Positions 1 through 7,466 of a stretch of 11,565 nucleotides of DNA are shown here, piece after piece (within the stretch, counting starts at the first letter, position 1; every line of letters starts with the position of its first letter). The DNA lies in the NCBI GenBank assembly GCA_002284615.2, contig MU069555.1, forward strand, positions 425,230-436,794. The letters are read 5' to 3'. The DNA is from Dunaliella salina (taxonomy: Eukaryota; Chlorophyta; Chlorophyceae; Chlamydomonadales; Dunaliellaceae). A program made the position numbers and the translations under genes. The notes under the pieces were generated by a model. That model did not search any database. It was given only the letters and a program-made list of their open reading frames with translations, and had not been told where the DNA came from.

Positions 1-828
1 GGGCAAATTAGCCAGTTTTTGCATGTTCCTCAAAACCAGGGAGGGTGGCCATTGTTGTAGTCTCTCCCAAACTTTTTTGGGCCTGCTGGGGCCATTTTTC
101 ACTCCCATTTTTTTTGTATTTGAAACCCCCATCAGCATCCTCCAAATTGGAACGATCGGCTACTGCCAATCGGACTTAGCGATCATAATTTTGAAATGCG
201 CAACATTTTGACATAGAATTATGGAACAGCGGACGCTCTTGTTTTTGGATAGGTTTACAAGGTTTACAAGAGGAGATGAAGCCTTCAGCCATTCAGTCTG
301 GCTGCTCAGCTTTTTGGATAGAATGATTATATCTATTTAGGCGCACCCTGTTGACACAACGTGAATGGCCCCTACCCCTTTCCAAACGGACCATCCGCAA
401 TGTGGTATTTGAGATGCGGAATCTCTTTTCGACTTTTTTGGTATAATGATTATGTATCCTTTGAGGCCATGCCCCCTCTGGTGCGCTTGTTGCGGTAAAC
501 CAGAAACGCAGATATTTCTGGTTGGGAGTTATTGGATTCAGAAAGAAAAATAGTGAAGAAGCTTTGAAAATTACCATGAAGCATAATTATGGTGCGGTAA
601 TGACTTGTGAGCAAGCATGATGTGTGAGGTTGACGCTCAGGCACAATGTTTGAGGTTATGGTTAATGCAGAAGCTTAGCATTACAGATTTAAATTTGATG
701 TTGGGGTTCTCGCTCTTGTTTTTGTGGTGGGAGTTCTTGGATACAGAATTTGGGCAGCGGAATAGCTTCGAAAATTATTGCATATCTGTATTATCATAAC
801 ACAGCAGTACTGGAATTGTTGGACGTCA
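1..828. other. Flank with no recognisable gene
   Basis: I see no convincing coding region, RNA gene or element end here. The short open frames have no recognisable motif and no counterpart in the retroelement copies. The stretch is T-rich, with short runs such as the eight T's before position 120, and a tandem pair of GGTTTACAA units near 250-268. A diverged repeat pair is listed separately. Homology to the retroelement begins sharply at about 829, so this is the left flank of copy A or unrelated older sequence. Confidence 0.6.
519..780. repeat. Diverged direct repeat pair (519-574 and 724-780)
   Basis: The two stretches align by eye. Both begin TGGT(T)GGGAGTT, continue with TTGGAT, a single variable base, then CAGAA, and end AGCTT, one variable base, GAAAATTA. 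The middle is more divergent. The second copy is preceded by GCTCTTGTTTTT, which also occurs near 235-246 together with a similar GAATT...CAGCGGA stretch, so a third and weaker copy may exist. No coding role is visible. This could be an old tandem duplication or internal repeats of an unrecognised transposable element. Confidence 0.4.
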
Positions 829-1353
829 TGTAAAGACTCCTTTTCACGAGCCCTTCCAACTCATATTCATACTGCCCTCCCAAAATGGGCTTTGGTAACC
901 CAAGAAGAAATGGCCTCCCCACTAGACCACAACCCACAATACCAGAATTATTGGAGTGCGCACTCCCGAGACACTCTTTTTGGTGCCGTGCATAATGCCT
1001 TCTCATCCAAATTCTCAGGCTTCTCAGTCTGCCATCCCATTTATGACGAGGGAATCATGACCCAAGCTTTGCAACATGCCATTTACTCTGCCATTCTCAT
1101 CACAGAGGCCACTGCTGTATTCATGTTCCTTCCGGCTTGGAATAAGAGAATGATATCCAACCCCTACTCCAAACTTTTCAATGCCTAACCCCCACCTCTG
1201 TTACGAACTTGGAACCGTACCTTGCGAAAAACTTAGTTACAGCGCCCCTTGATCCTGCCCCAACCAAGAGGTACCTTTACCTAAGCATACCTGGGACCTT
1301 CATATCTTTGCTGTTTGGAACACTGCAGCTCGAGTCCATATTAGCAACCATAA
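829..1353 (+). pseudogene. PCIF1-like methyltransferase-like domain, copy A
   Basis: Frame 829-1187 then, after a one-base shift near 1185-1192, a second frame to 1353 with TGA at 1250. The visible order is KWALVTQEEMASPLD (ASPLD at 913-927), a YWS...RD..FGA stretch, KFSG, then C-HPIY (HPIY at 1033-1044), a helix-like segment, and VFMFLPAW (1117-1140). This order resembles the catalytic half of PCIF1-type N6-adenine methyltransferases, which as I recall carry ASPLN, then NPPF, then a hydrophobic strand ending in PEW. HPIY sits where NPPF is expected, so the catalytic Asn is His here. Copy B has the same HPIY, so this is a feature of the element lineage and not decay of one copy. The assignment rests on motif order only; a different Rossmann-like domain is possible. 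Confidence 0.55.
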
Positions 1354-1491
1354 GGTAAGGTAAGAACATCGCTATATATGCCGCAAGCACGCATCTGAGC
1401 GGAATCGAATTCCCAACCTCCGGACTCTAACCAGTAAAATCAGAGCCGGTCCTGGCGATTTGACGACGCCGATGCTCCGTAACAATCATAA
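1345..1491. repeat. 9-bp target-site duplication around the SINE-like insert
   Basis: CAACCATAA at 1345-1353 and CAATCATAA at 1483-1491 differ at one base and flank the foreign 129 bp exactly. Keeping one copy and dropping the insert reads Arg-Val-His-Ile-Ser-Asn-His-Asn-Lys-Asp-Trp-Leu across the site in one frame, which aligns with the uninterrupted equivalent in copy B near 6960-7005. The insert plus one repeat is 138 bp, a multiple of three, but it brings in-frame stops. Confidence 0.8.
1354..1482 (-). mobile_element. SINE-like insertion with tRNA-like A and B box remnants
   Basis: On the minus strand this 129-bp segment reads a D-arm-like stretch (GGCTCTGATTTTACTGG then TTAGAGTCC), a B-box-like AATTCGATTC within GGGAATTCGATTCC, and ends in a short TTACC tandem next to the target site. 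The spacing between boxes is shorter than in a tRNA, as if the anticodon arm were lost. It is absent from the matching position in copy B and is flanked by a 9-bp duplication, so insertion is well supported. The tRNA-derived SINE identity is an inference from the boxes. A short pol III retroposon or another small non-autonomous element with simple-repeat tail would look similar. It occurs once in the window. Confidence 0.6.
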
Positions 1492-2140
1492 CAAAGACTG
1501 GCTACAGGGCCTGAAAGGAGATTTGAAAGAAGCCACAGAGCGGAAGCTTGAGAGTGTCAGCAGCCTACCTGTCCTAAATCCCATGCATGCCCACATGCCA
1601 GGTTTCAATAAACTGGAACGCCTCCCATTTGACAAACAACACGTCTCCAAGCACCCTAGAAATTCGCACATGAATATCCAAGATACAGACTTGGTGCCCA
1701 GCCAATCCAGTACTCTCCTAACTCTCAAAGTTGCTAACTGGAGGACATGGGCATACACAGATGGCAGCTGCCTTGTCCATAACGGTAAGCAAGAAATTGG
1801 AGCAGGCGTCTTCTGCCCGTCCACTGACAGCAAGAACTTTGCAGAACCAAACGTTGCCGGGATTACTAAAATCATCACTAGAACTGAATTAGCAGCAATT
1901 GATGCTGCTATCATCACCAAAAATGCAGATATTGCATCAAACAGCCTCATCTCTTTCAATCAAATACGTTAACAACTTCTTTATCCTGAAAGACACCTTA
2001 GGTATATCCAAGGAGACGTCCTTTAAATGATTTCAATTCCCATTAGAGACTTCCACAACAAAATTCGAATTTACAAGGTTAAGTCCCATGCTGGCATCGC
2101 TGGAAATGAATGTGCGGATGCTATTGCAAAGCGTCAGGCA
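1483..2140 (+). pseudogene. Linker and RNase H domain, copy A
   Basis: A single frame with two internal stops (TAA 1970 and 2024). The first 80 or so residues are a linker shared with copy B (LNP..H, then GFNK). RNase H begins at NWRTWAYTDGSC, with the first catalytic Asp at 1760-1762. It continues through ITRTELAAI with the catalytic Glu at 1886-1888, then IASNS where Asn (1940-1942) replaces the third catalytic Asp, and ends KVKSHAGIAGNECADAIAK with His at 2087-2089 and Asp at 2117-2119. In LINEs this domain removes RNA from the RNA-DNA hybrid. The D-to-N change and the stops mean this copy is inactive. Copy B retains TDS at the equivalent position, so the substitution is private to A. Confidence 0.85.
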
Positions 2141-2699
2141 AAGCAAGCCCAGAACTGTGTGGCAGACATCGAGATCCCAGGTGCAGGTCCTGGTGGAAAT
2201 CCATTTACGAATATTTTCTGGTTAGCCAAGAAAGAAAGAGTACATGCTGCAAGCACATCTACGGGTCCACCACCCGCCCACAAGCTCACCTATTTCCCCA
2301 ATCTTCTAGATGCCCTCAAATCCCACATGCATTTTAAACACAAGCTTGGATATGCCAATCCTAAAACAAGCTACTACTCTTACTATCAAAACCTATTACT
2401 GCAAGTAGATAAAAAAATCAGCAATGCCTTCAGAAATATGCCCAACATTTCTGTACCCATGGAGCGTACCATCCTGCAGTACCGCACAGGCACCCTCTAC
2501 AACCAAAAACACGCAGTACGCTTTGAAAGGTCAACTGATCCGTCTTGCCCCCTCCCAGGCTGCCATCATTTGGACAGCGCACTACACATGCTCTCAGGCT
2601 GCCAAAATCATATCATCTCCAACATGAGAACTGAACGCCATAACATTGCAGGCAGAATGATTACAAAAGCCCTCAGCAAATGCCCTGGAGGGGCCCCAG
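2140..2699 (+). pseudogene. Connection region and CCHC zinc knuckle, copy A
   Basis: This continues the RNase H frame without a break. After a Gly/Pro-rich hinge (GAGPGGNPF) comes a region of about 100 residues rich in Tyr, Lys and His. A knuckle of the form C-x4-C...H-x4-C follows at 2546-2602 (CPLPGC to SGC), and then an RHN.AGR motif near 2635-2655. Knuckles of this type lie in the C-terminal part of several non-LTR retrotransposons, before or beside the restriction-like endonuclease, and are thought to bind nucleic acid. A frameshift near 2690, in a run of G and C, moves the coding sequence into the next frame. Confidence 0.75.
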
Positions 2700-3356
2700 G
2701 CAGGCCTAGTATACACAGTTACTGGAAGCGATTTCAGGCTTGCTCAACACATCCTCCAACTCCCAACACATGCCTCAAACAGAACTTTACCTGCTTACTT
2801 CTTCCCTCGTAACCTTCCAGAGAGGAAAAGACTCAACTCCAGTCGACCAGATGCTGTCTTGATCACCCCTTTTAATGCCAATCATACTTCAAACGGTGTT
2901 TCTCCTACCCATTCCCATCACGCTTTGCGCAGCTCCTCGCGGAGGACCACCAGAACTAGCCGCATGAGGCAACCCCATGAACTTGATGCAAATGAACGTC
3001 ATGTGCACCTAATAGAAATTAAGTCCTATGAAGACACGAGGCCAGAGCATCAGTTGAACGCGGCAAAGCAGCAGCATGCAGACCTTTGTTAACTTATTAA
3101 CGCTAAAGCTGTTACAATTCACCCTATTCTCCTGGGTGCAGGAGGAACTATTTACACTGAGCATACCCTGAGGCAATTCAAACAACTAGGACTGGAGCAC
3201 AATCGTGCCACAAAGTTTACTCAACAACTTCATGCCCATTCTGATCAATATGCCCACAAATTAGCCTCCACACTTCACGCTATTAAAAGCAAGAATACTT
3301 CCCACAGCCAGGTTCTAGAGACAGGCGCTTCTAGTGACCCTCCAGATCCACACTAG
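2700..3356 (+). pseudogene. C-terminal PD-(D/E)XK restriction-like endonuclease, copy A
   Basis: Read in the frame beginning AGLVYT at 2700, this follows directly from the zinc knuckle after a frameshift. It has a GSD..LAQ..LQLP.HASNRTLP stretch, then SSRPDAVLI with Asp at 2850-2852, a low-complexity basic loop, and HVHLIEIKSYEDTRP with Glu at 3015-3017 and Lys at 3021-3023. PD followed by E-I-K is the signature of PD-(D/E)XK nucleases, used by some non-LTR elements to nick the target. The gap between PD and EIK, about 55 residues, is long. After EIK a tail (HPILLGAGGTIYTEHT, then QLHAHS) runs to PPDPH and TAG at 3354. One TAA interrupts it at 3090 where I1 has Lys. Copies I1 and D share the tail closely. 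Confidence 0.8.
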
Positions 3357-3485
3357 CATTCTTTTTTTCATACCTTGTGGTGGAGGGGGCACACGGCTCT
3401 TTTTTGAGCTTATGTGTCTCCTCCTCCTTAATTGATGTGGGGGAGTTTCTCTGCCTATGTAGTTTTTCTTTTCTTTTCTTTTTGG
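3357..3485 (+). promoter_or_regulatory. 3' UTR of copy A: two hairpins and TTTTC tail
   Basis: After the stop comes a pyrimidine-rich stretch, then a hairpin GGCTC/GAGCT at 3395-3410 with a T loop. Next is the shared box CCTTAATTGATG and a second stem-loop: ATGTGGGGGAG (3435-3445), TTT, CTCTGCCTATGT (3449-3460). The second stem pairs with one mismatch and one bulge when G-U pairs are allowed. The element ends GTAGTTTTTC plus TTTTC repeats near 3485. Fragment I1 and copy D end the same way. In non-LTR elements such 3' structures commonly serve as the RNA feature recognised by the reverse transcriptase; that role is inferred here. Confidence 0.75.
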
Positions 3486-4471
3486 AGAAAAAGCCGTTTA
3501 CATTGGGTCATCACTTTTGGTTCATGGCCTTCTGTTCAGGTTCACAATGAGGATGTTAATGCTTAGAGTTCAGGATGAGGACTTCAAACCTACCAGCCTA
3601 CCATCATTGGACCGATCGTTCCCCTTAGCATCTCATACCAGTTAAAAATTGGAAAAAGTTAAAGTTTGGCATCCTCCTTTTTGGCATCCTCTGCGATGGA
3701 ATTTCTCAAAAGGAAAATGGCTGGAATTTAAAATCCCACCAATCCACACTAATTTAATGGTTCATGTGCATGTTTTGGGAAAATTTACATCAACTTCACC
3801 AAAGAGTAGTCTTCAGGCGCACAGTGCAAAACGATACATATATGGGCATACAAGTTCATAACAGGGGGGGGGGGACATGTTCACAGCATGTTTATACCTC
3901 GAAAGCTCTGAAAACGGTACCAGGGATACGATGTTCAGCTCCATGTACGTCACAAACGCAGGCCAAGGACGCACCAAGAACAACCAGGAGCCTCGTGTGT
4001 ATCTAAAGCGCACCTACAGCCTACCCAACGACCCAAGTTTAGCACCATTGTAACACAACCAGCAGCGCCACACTGAGCTCCCGACAGTCCACGTTCTGGA
4101 CCACAGCAATCTCAACGACGCCACGTGCATTCCTACTTGTTGTTCCCAAGGTGTGCAGCAATCCTAGTCATGCTTGAGCTCGTCTGACATGCTGGTTTAC
4201 AGATTTACAGGTTACATGGGACCCTCAGCCAGAGTGTTCAGCTGATCAGCCTGTGACTGGTCCTCGCCAGTCATCATAATGTTCATAAGCTCAGAAATAA
4301 ATAAATAAAGCTTGTTGTTGTGTTGCAAGAGGAAATCATGTACGGCCTGGACACTTACTTGTAATTAAGGCAAGATTACAACGCTTTATCTGCCTACAAG
4401 GGCAGCTGAGCAGAGACTTAGAGGTCTGTAACCAGACCAATTTAAGTAAAAATGAAAGCATTGCTCAAAAA
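3486..4471. other. No recognisable gene; unassigned spacer
   Basis: I see no supported gene. Reading frames are short and lack family motifs. Notable only by composition are a run of eleven G's at 3864-3874, a repeated GGCATCCTC near 3667-3692, and an A+T stretch at 4296-4309 treated separately. The right end probably includes the 3' UTR of the minus-strand LINE remnant L, whose stop codon is at 4472-4474. Confidence 0.5.
4296..4325 (+). other. AATAAA cluster followed by TTG repeats; possible element 3' end
   Basis: Three overlapping AATAAA words (4296-4309) are followed at once by CTTGTTGTTGTGTTGC. On the plus strand this looks like a polyadenylation-signal region followed by a (TTG)n tail, an arrangement seen at 3' ends of some retroposons. 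No coding region was found upstream to pair with it. It may equally be part of the 3' UTR of the opposing LINE remnant, read as a CAA-rich stretch on the minus strand. Confidence 0.25.
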
Positions 4472-4766
4472 TCAGGCACAGCATCTCAAGCATGCAGACA
4501 CAAACTTGGCTAATTCTAAGGCGTTAGCTTGGTTCATGAAGTCTCTAAGCGTATTGGACAACGGGAGGTGCACGGCTGAACAAATGATGGAACTGATTGT
4601 GCAAGTCTATCAGATCCTGGGAAGGGCACTCCAGAAGAATGTGTCCTTCATCTTGCACTGTGTGCCAATCACATTTGTTGCAAATCCTGAGCTCGTCAAC
4701 GAACATGATGTGCCTCCCACCCAAGCTGTACCACTGAATGCACGACCTCAAAGTACCACAAATCAA
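4472..4766 (-). pseudogene. LINE remnant L: C-terminal zinc knuckle and tail
   Basis: On the minus strand, RICNKCDWHTVQDEGHILLE followed by Cys-Pro gives a C-x2-C-x11-H-x4-C knuckle, then DLIDLHNQFHHLFS. After a small frameshift near 4545-4565 comes LRDFMNQANALELAKFV, then SACLRCCA and a TGA at 4474-4472. This knuckle plus an LF...FMNQ..ALAKF tail is the usual C-terminal end of a LINE polyprotein. The knuckle differs from the CPLPGC type of copy A, so this is another LINE family. Similarity stops near 4766, where copy B begins on the opposite strand. B appears to have inserted into L, with the rest of L possibly beyond the right edge. A plus-strand open frame over this region is its antisense shadow. 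Confidence 0.65.
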
Positions 4767-5389
4767 ACAGAAGAACCACCCAGCTTAAGGACTCGATCTA
4801 AAACCACAGGAGTAACCTCAATACCAAACACAACTCAAAATTACTTACTGCTCCCCACTCAGGAAATACAGCAAAAAACCACAGAGATCCCAATACTCTG
4901 CCACCACACCCGCGTAAGCACACGATTTAACACCAACCATACCCCTTTGCACCCAGGAAAGTCCTTTGACCACCACCTCCATAAGGCAAAGAGCCGCCTC
5001 TGCCAACCTTACACCCACCACCACTCAACCTAACCATCCTGATACCCCACACAGATGTGTGACCCATAGGCTGTGTCTCCCCCCAACGAGCCACCCAGCA
5101 AGCGCACGCAATCAAAGTCACAATCAAGCTCCCTCCACACACAGAGCATCTGTAACCAAACAACATCCAATCGCCTGGCCTTACAACACCAAAGCGAGAA
5201 CCTTACCCCCATTCACCATCAACCGAGCTCCCCTTCCAAGCCTCTCACCATGACTCTCACTTCCTCTAGCCAAGGCACACAAAACAGCCGACAGAAAACA
5301 AAGAGGAGAAAGCTTCTTGAACCTGGTACAAACCTCTCTATCCCTAGTATCTCCCCACTGGGCCAAACAGCCCAACACACAGACGTGTG
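4767..5389 (+). pseudogene. Pro/Thr/Ser/His-rich region upstream of the PHD finger, copy B
   Basis: This frame (shared with 5390-5730) has a few stops, including TAA at 5031-5033. It encodes a strongly biased sequence rich in Pro, Thr, Ser, His, Asn and Gln with basic patches, such as SLRTRSKTTG and QKTKRRKLL. I recognise no domain. It lies where disordered linkers between retroelement domains are expected. Part of it may be non-coding, because the bias could also come from C- and A-rich base composition. Confidence 0.4.
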
Positions 5390-6005
5390 GCACTACAAGA
5401 AAAATAAATTGAGAAAACTGATAGATGAAACAAACCTCTATGACGCAATCAATACTATTTACAACTACGACCTAAATGATATCACACATATCAGTGATTG
5501 GAGGATCATTATTGCCAAGAAAAGAGACAGGAACAATGAGCCTCCCAAGCACCAAAAACAATACCTGACCCACTTTGCGCCCATGACCATAGAAAAATGG
5601 GCCCTCCCAATGTTCAAACGCGTTGGGTTCACCCCTGTGGATACCAAACTTGCCGCTCGAGCTGAGATTGAGTGTGCCTGCTGTGAGATCTGCAACTACA
5701 ATGGCGGCAAAGAGCCCATAAAAAAACTCTGAGCCCCCCTACCTGACATGTACATCTGCAATGTCTGCCACCAAACCTACCACTGGTGCTGCATGAAGGA
5801 GCTCGGATGCTACTCTGATGCACAGAGACAGGATAATATATCCTGTTGTATGATAGACAACATTTATTGGGCCTGCCCTGAATGCACACCTCTCAGCAAA
5901 GATGAGAAATTAGAAAGGGAATCGAACTTTTTCAGAGTTGAATTACTATACATTGATTGGGAGCCAAGCTGGAAAACTGAAGACGTCAGGGAAGCTTGGC
6001 CCAAT
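5390..6005 (+). pseudogene. Chromo-like segment and PHD-type zinc finger, copy B
   Basis: One frame with a single TGA at 5730-5732. First comes a region (YKKNKLRKLIDE... SDWRIIIAKK... YLTHFAPMTIEKWALPMFKR, then VGFTP) that weakly recalls a chromodomain core. Then a Cys4-His-Cys3 set: C-x2-C at 5682-5693, C-x2-C at 5757-5768, His at 5781 with Cys at 5790 (H-x2-C), and WACPEC with Cys at 5874 and 5883 preceded by Trp at 5868. This is PHD spacing. PHD fingers read histone-tail state, which suggests chromatin-guided targeting of the element. Downstream, IDWEPSWKTEDV resembles the W..TWEP end of a chromodomain. The PHD call is good; the chromo call is tentative. A frameshift follows near 6000. Confidence 0.65.
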
Positions 6006-6459
6006 TTTCTCAGGCAAGACAAACACTTGGAAACAAATTAGACACGGAACTCTGCAACAAGGTCACCTTTGACATGAATCCCACGAACCCCCAAGCAGAC
6101 ATTAATGGAACTGGCCGCTGTGAACTCTGGATCACAACAGTTGACCTCACTAGGCCAAAGCTAAAAAATACAGCAGACCCCCAACCCAGAGCAGATGCTA
6201 CCCACTCCCCCTCCATGCCCCCAATACCACCTCTGGTGCTACCACAAGTCTATTCCAAACAAGTGGCATGCATTTATGGCACAGACGGAAGTTGCAAAGG
6301 AATGCTAACCCCTGAGCGCATCAATATCCTCAACACTGCTTTCAACAGAGCCAGAGACAGTGGGATCCACAACACAATCCAACCTCTACCCCAAAGCTTT
6401 GCCTCTGAGCTCGTGGGTCTTTTCTCGCGCTCAACCCTCAACAGCAAAATACAACAAAG
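6006..6459 (+). pseudogene. Linker between PHD and methyltransferase-like domain, copy B
   Basis: Open in the frame beginning SQARQTLGNKLDTELCN. A Pro-rich middle (SPSMPPIPPLVLPQ) divides a first part (CELWITTVDLTRPK) from VACIYGTDGSCKGMLTPERI and a helical segment rich in Ala, Arg and Ser. I do not recognise the fold. TDGS here should not be read as the RNase H start, since the downstream motifs of RNase H do not follow and a true RNase H half lies at 7213. It probably forms the N-terminal part of the methyltransferase-like module. Confidence 0.5.
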
Positions 6460-7119
6460 TAAGAAGGCCAAGGATTCATACATGCGCATCCTACCAAATC
6501 ATATCCACACTGCCATACAAAAATGGGCTCTTGTTACCCAGGAAAAAATGGCTTCTCCCTGGACTACAACCCCTGCCACCTCAGCTACTGGAGTGAACAC
6601 CCTCGAGATAGGGTCTTTGGAGCAATCCACAACAGCCTCTCGTCCAAGTTCTCAGGAATTTCAATATGCCATCCTATCTACGATGACGATGTGATGTACC
6701 ATACTCTCAAACATGCCATTTATTCTGCCATGGAACAAAGCCACGCCATGTCAACCTTCATGTTCTTACCAAGCTGGGGAGGCCCTATGAGCACAAATCC
6801 ATACTCTAAACTCCTGAATGCCTACCCTCACTTCTGTCGCACATTGGGAGCCATACACTCAAAAAGACTCAGCTATGCCAACCCCCCTTTCTGGCTAAGC
6901 CAAGAAATTGACCTTCCATGCCACTCCTGGAGCCTACAAATAATTGCTGTTTGGAACGCCGCTGCAAGAGTCCGCCTCAATGAAAACATTCAAATTGGCT
7001 CACAGGCCTGAAACAAGACATCCGCAAAGCAAGATGGCTGGAAAGAAACATTAGCATCGCCCCAGCCCTTAATCCAAGACACCCAGATCTAGGAATTGAA
7101 AGTGGCTTCAATAAATTTT
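6460..7119 (+). pseudogene. PCIF1-like methyltransferase-like domain and linker, copy B
   Basis: The domain runs KAKDSYMRILPNHIHTA, KWALVTQEKMASP (one-base loss near 6557), LDYNP, YWSEHPRDRVFGAIHNSLSS, KFSG, C-HPIY (6670-6681), a helix, STFMFLPSW (6751-6777), NPYSKLLNAYP, LSYANPPFW, and IIAVWNAAARV. It is the fuller of the two copies and matches A throughout. Copy B also has a true NPPF near 6880, but it lies after the FLPSW strand and is therefore not in the motif position of the family. After a shift near 6990 the linker NWLTGLKQDIRKARWLERN continues to GFNKF and TAA at 7119. Retention of the whole block in both copies indicates a genuine module of the element. Confidence 0.55.
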
Positions 7120-7465
7120 AAAAACTACCTTCTGTCCACCAGCAAACCTCTCACAGTTCCACACAAAGCCAACAAACTCTTTCACCACTTGCATCATCCA
7201 GCATTATCTGGTACGCAAAGTTGAAAACTGGAGAGAATGGGCATGCACAGACGGTAGCTGCCATGTAAACAAGTGATTGGTGCAGGGGTCTACCACCCCG
7301 CCAGTGACAGCACCGACCATGTCCAACCGAATGGAGCAGGAATCACTCATACCATCACTAGAGCCAAACTGGCGGCAATAGCAACAGCCATTCTCCTAGG
7401 GTATCGTTACATTGCCACTGACAGCCTTTGCTCTCTAGAGCAGGTTAGAAAGCAAGTACTCTACC
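7120..7465 (+). pseudogene. RNase H N-terminal half, copy B
   Basis: After a linker with a frameshift near 7205, VENWREWACTDGSC starts RNase H with Asp at 7250-7252. A small deletion near 7262-7272 shifts the frame, after which IGAGVYHPASDS, ITRAKLAAI and IATDSLCSLEQVRKQVLYP follow. The catalytic Glu is Lys here (7366-7368, AAA where A has GAA), while the next Asp is kept at 7420-7422. The C-terminal half with the HAGI..NECAD motif is missing: the sequence changes to an APE remnant at about 7465. It is inactive by mutation and by truncation. Confidence 0.8.
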
Positions 7466-7466
7466 C

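Larger units (their letters stand above)
829..3485 (+). mobile_element. Copy A: 5'-truncated LINE-like retroelement with C-terminal nuclease
   Basis: This degenerate copy reads, in order, methyltransferase-like domain, linker, RNase H, CCHC knuckle, PD-(D/E)XK nuclease, stop, 3' UTR with two hairpins, and a (TTTTC)n tail. Protein-level similarity to copy B starts at Cys-Lys-Asp-Ser (829) and is absent before it, as expected for 5' truncation during target-primed reverse transcription. Lesions: a frameshift near 1185-1192, TGA at 1250, a SINE-like insert at 1354-1482, TAA at 1970 and 2024, a frameshift near 2690, and TAA at 3090. Otherwise the frame can be followed to the TAG at 3354-3356. I could not identify a target-site duplication for this copy. 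The parent family is novel to me by name; Dualen-like elements are the closest type I know. Confidence 0.85.
4767..7465 (+). mobile_element. Copy B: PHD, methyltransferase-like and partial RNase H part of the retroelement
   Basis: The plus-strand content is a low-complexity N-terminal region, a chromo-like segment, PHD finger, an IYGTDG linker, methyltransferase-like domain, linker and the first half of RNase H. From the Lys-Asp-Ser near 6470 onward it is collinear with copy A, which confirms that the methyltransferase-like domain and RNase H are neighbours in the parent element. Lesions include TAA at 5031, TGA at 5730, frameshifts near 6000, 6557, 6990 and 7205, TAA at 7119, and a small deletion near 7262-7272. 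It stops abruptly at about 7465 inside RNase H, where the APE remnant of copy H starts in another frame. The left limit is approximate, set by the end of L homology. Confidence 0.7.

Noticed and set aside
1486..1959. 157-residue minus-strand open frame over RNase H of copy A
   Set aside because: A shadow of the sense-strand RNase H, which has clear motifs; the antisense translation has none.
149..3622. 11-bp inverted match GGAACGATCGG (149-159) and CCGATCGTTCC (3612-3622) flanking copy A
   Set aside because: Short, partly self-complementary (CGATCG core), with no extension on either side; likely chance and not terminal repeats.
3864..3874. Run of eleven G's as a G-quadruplex or switch
   Set aside because: A single homopolymer with no neighbouring G-tracts and no gene beside it; probable slippage or sequencing uncertainty.
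4452..5033. 193-residue plus-strand open frame beginning MKALLKNQ
   Set aside because: Its first third is antisense to the LINE knuckle remnant on the minus strand, and the remainder belongs to the low-complexity region of copy B; the start has no support as one gene.
6280..6300. YGTDGS in copy B as an RNase H start
   Set aside because: No ELAAI, TDS or SHAG motifs follow; the real RNase H half begins near 7213.
6874..6886. NPPF in copy B as the methyltransferase catalytic motif
   Set aside because: It lies after the FLPSW strand and not before it, and copy A has no NPPF at the equivalent position; HPIY occupies the expected site.
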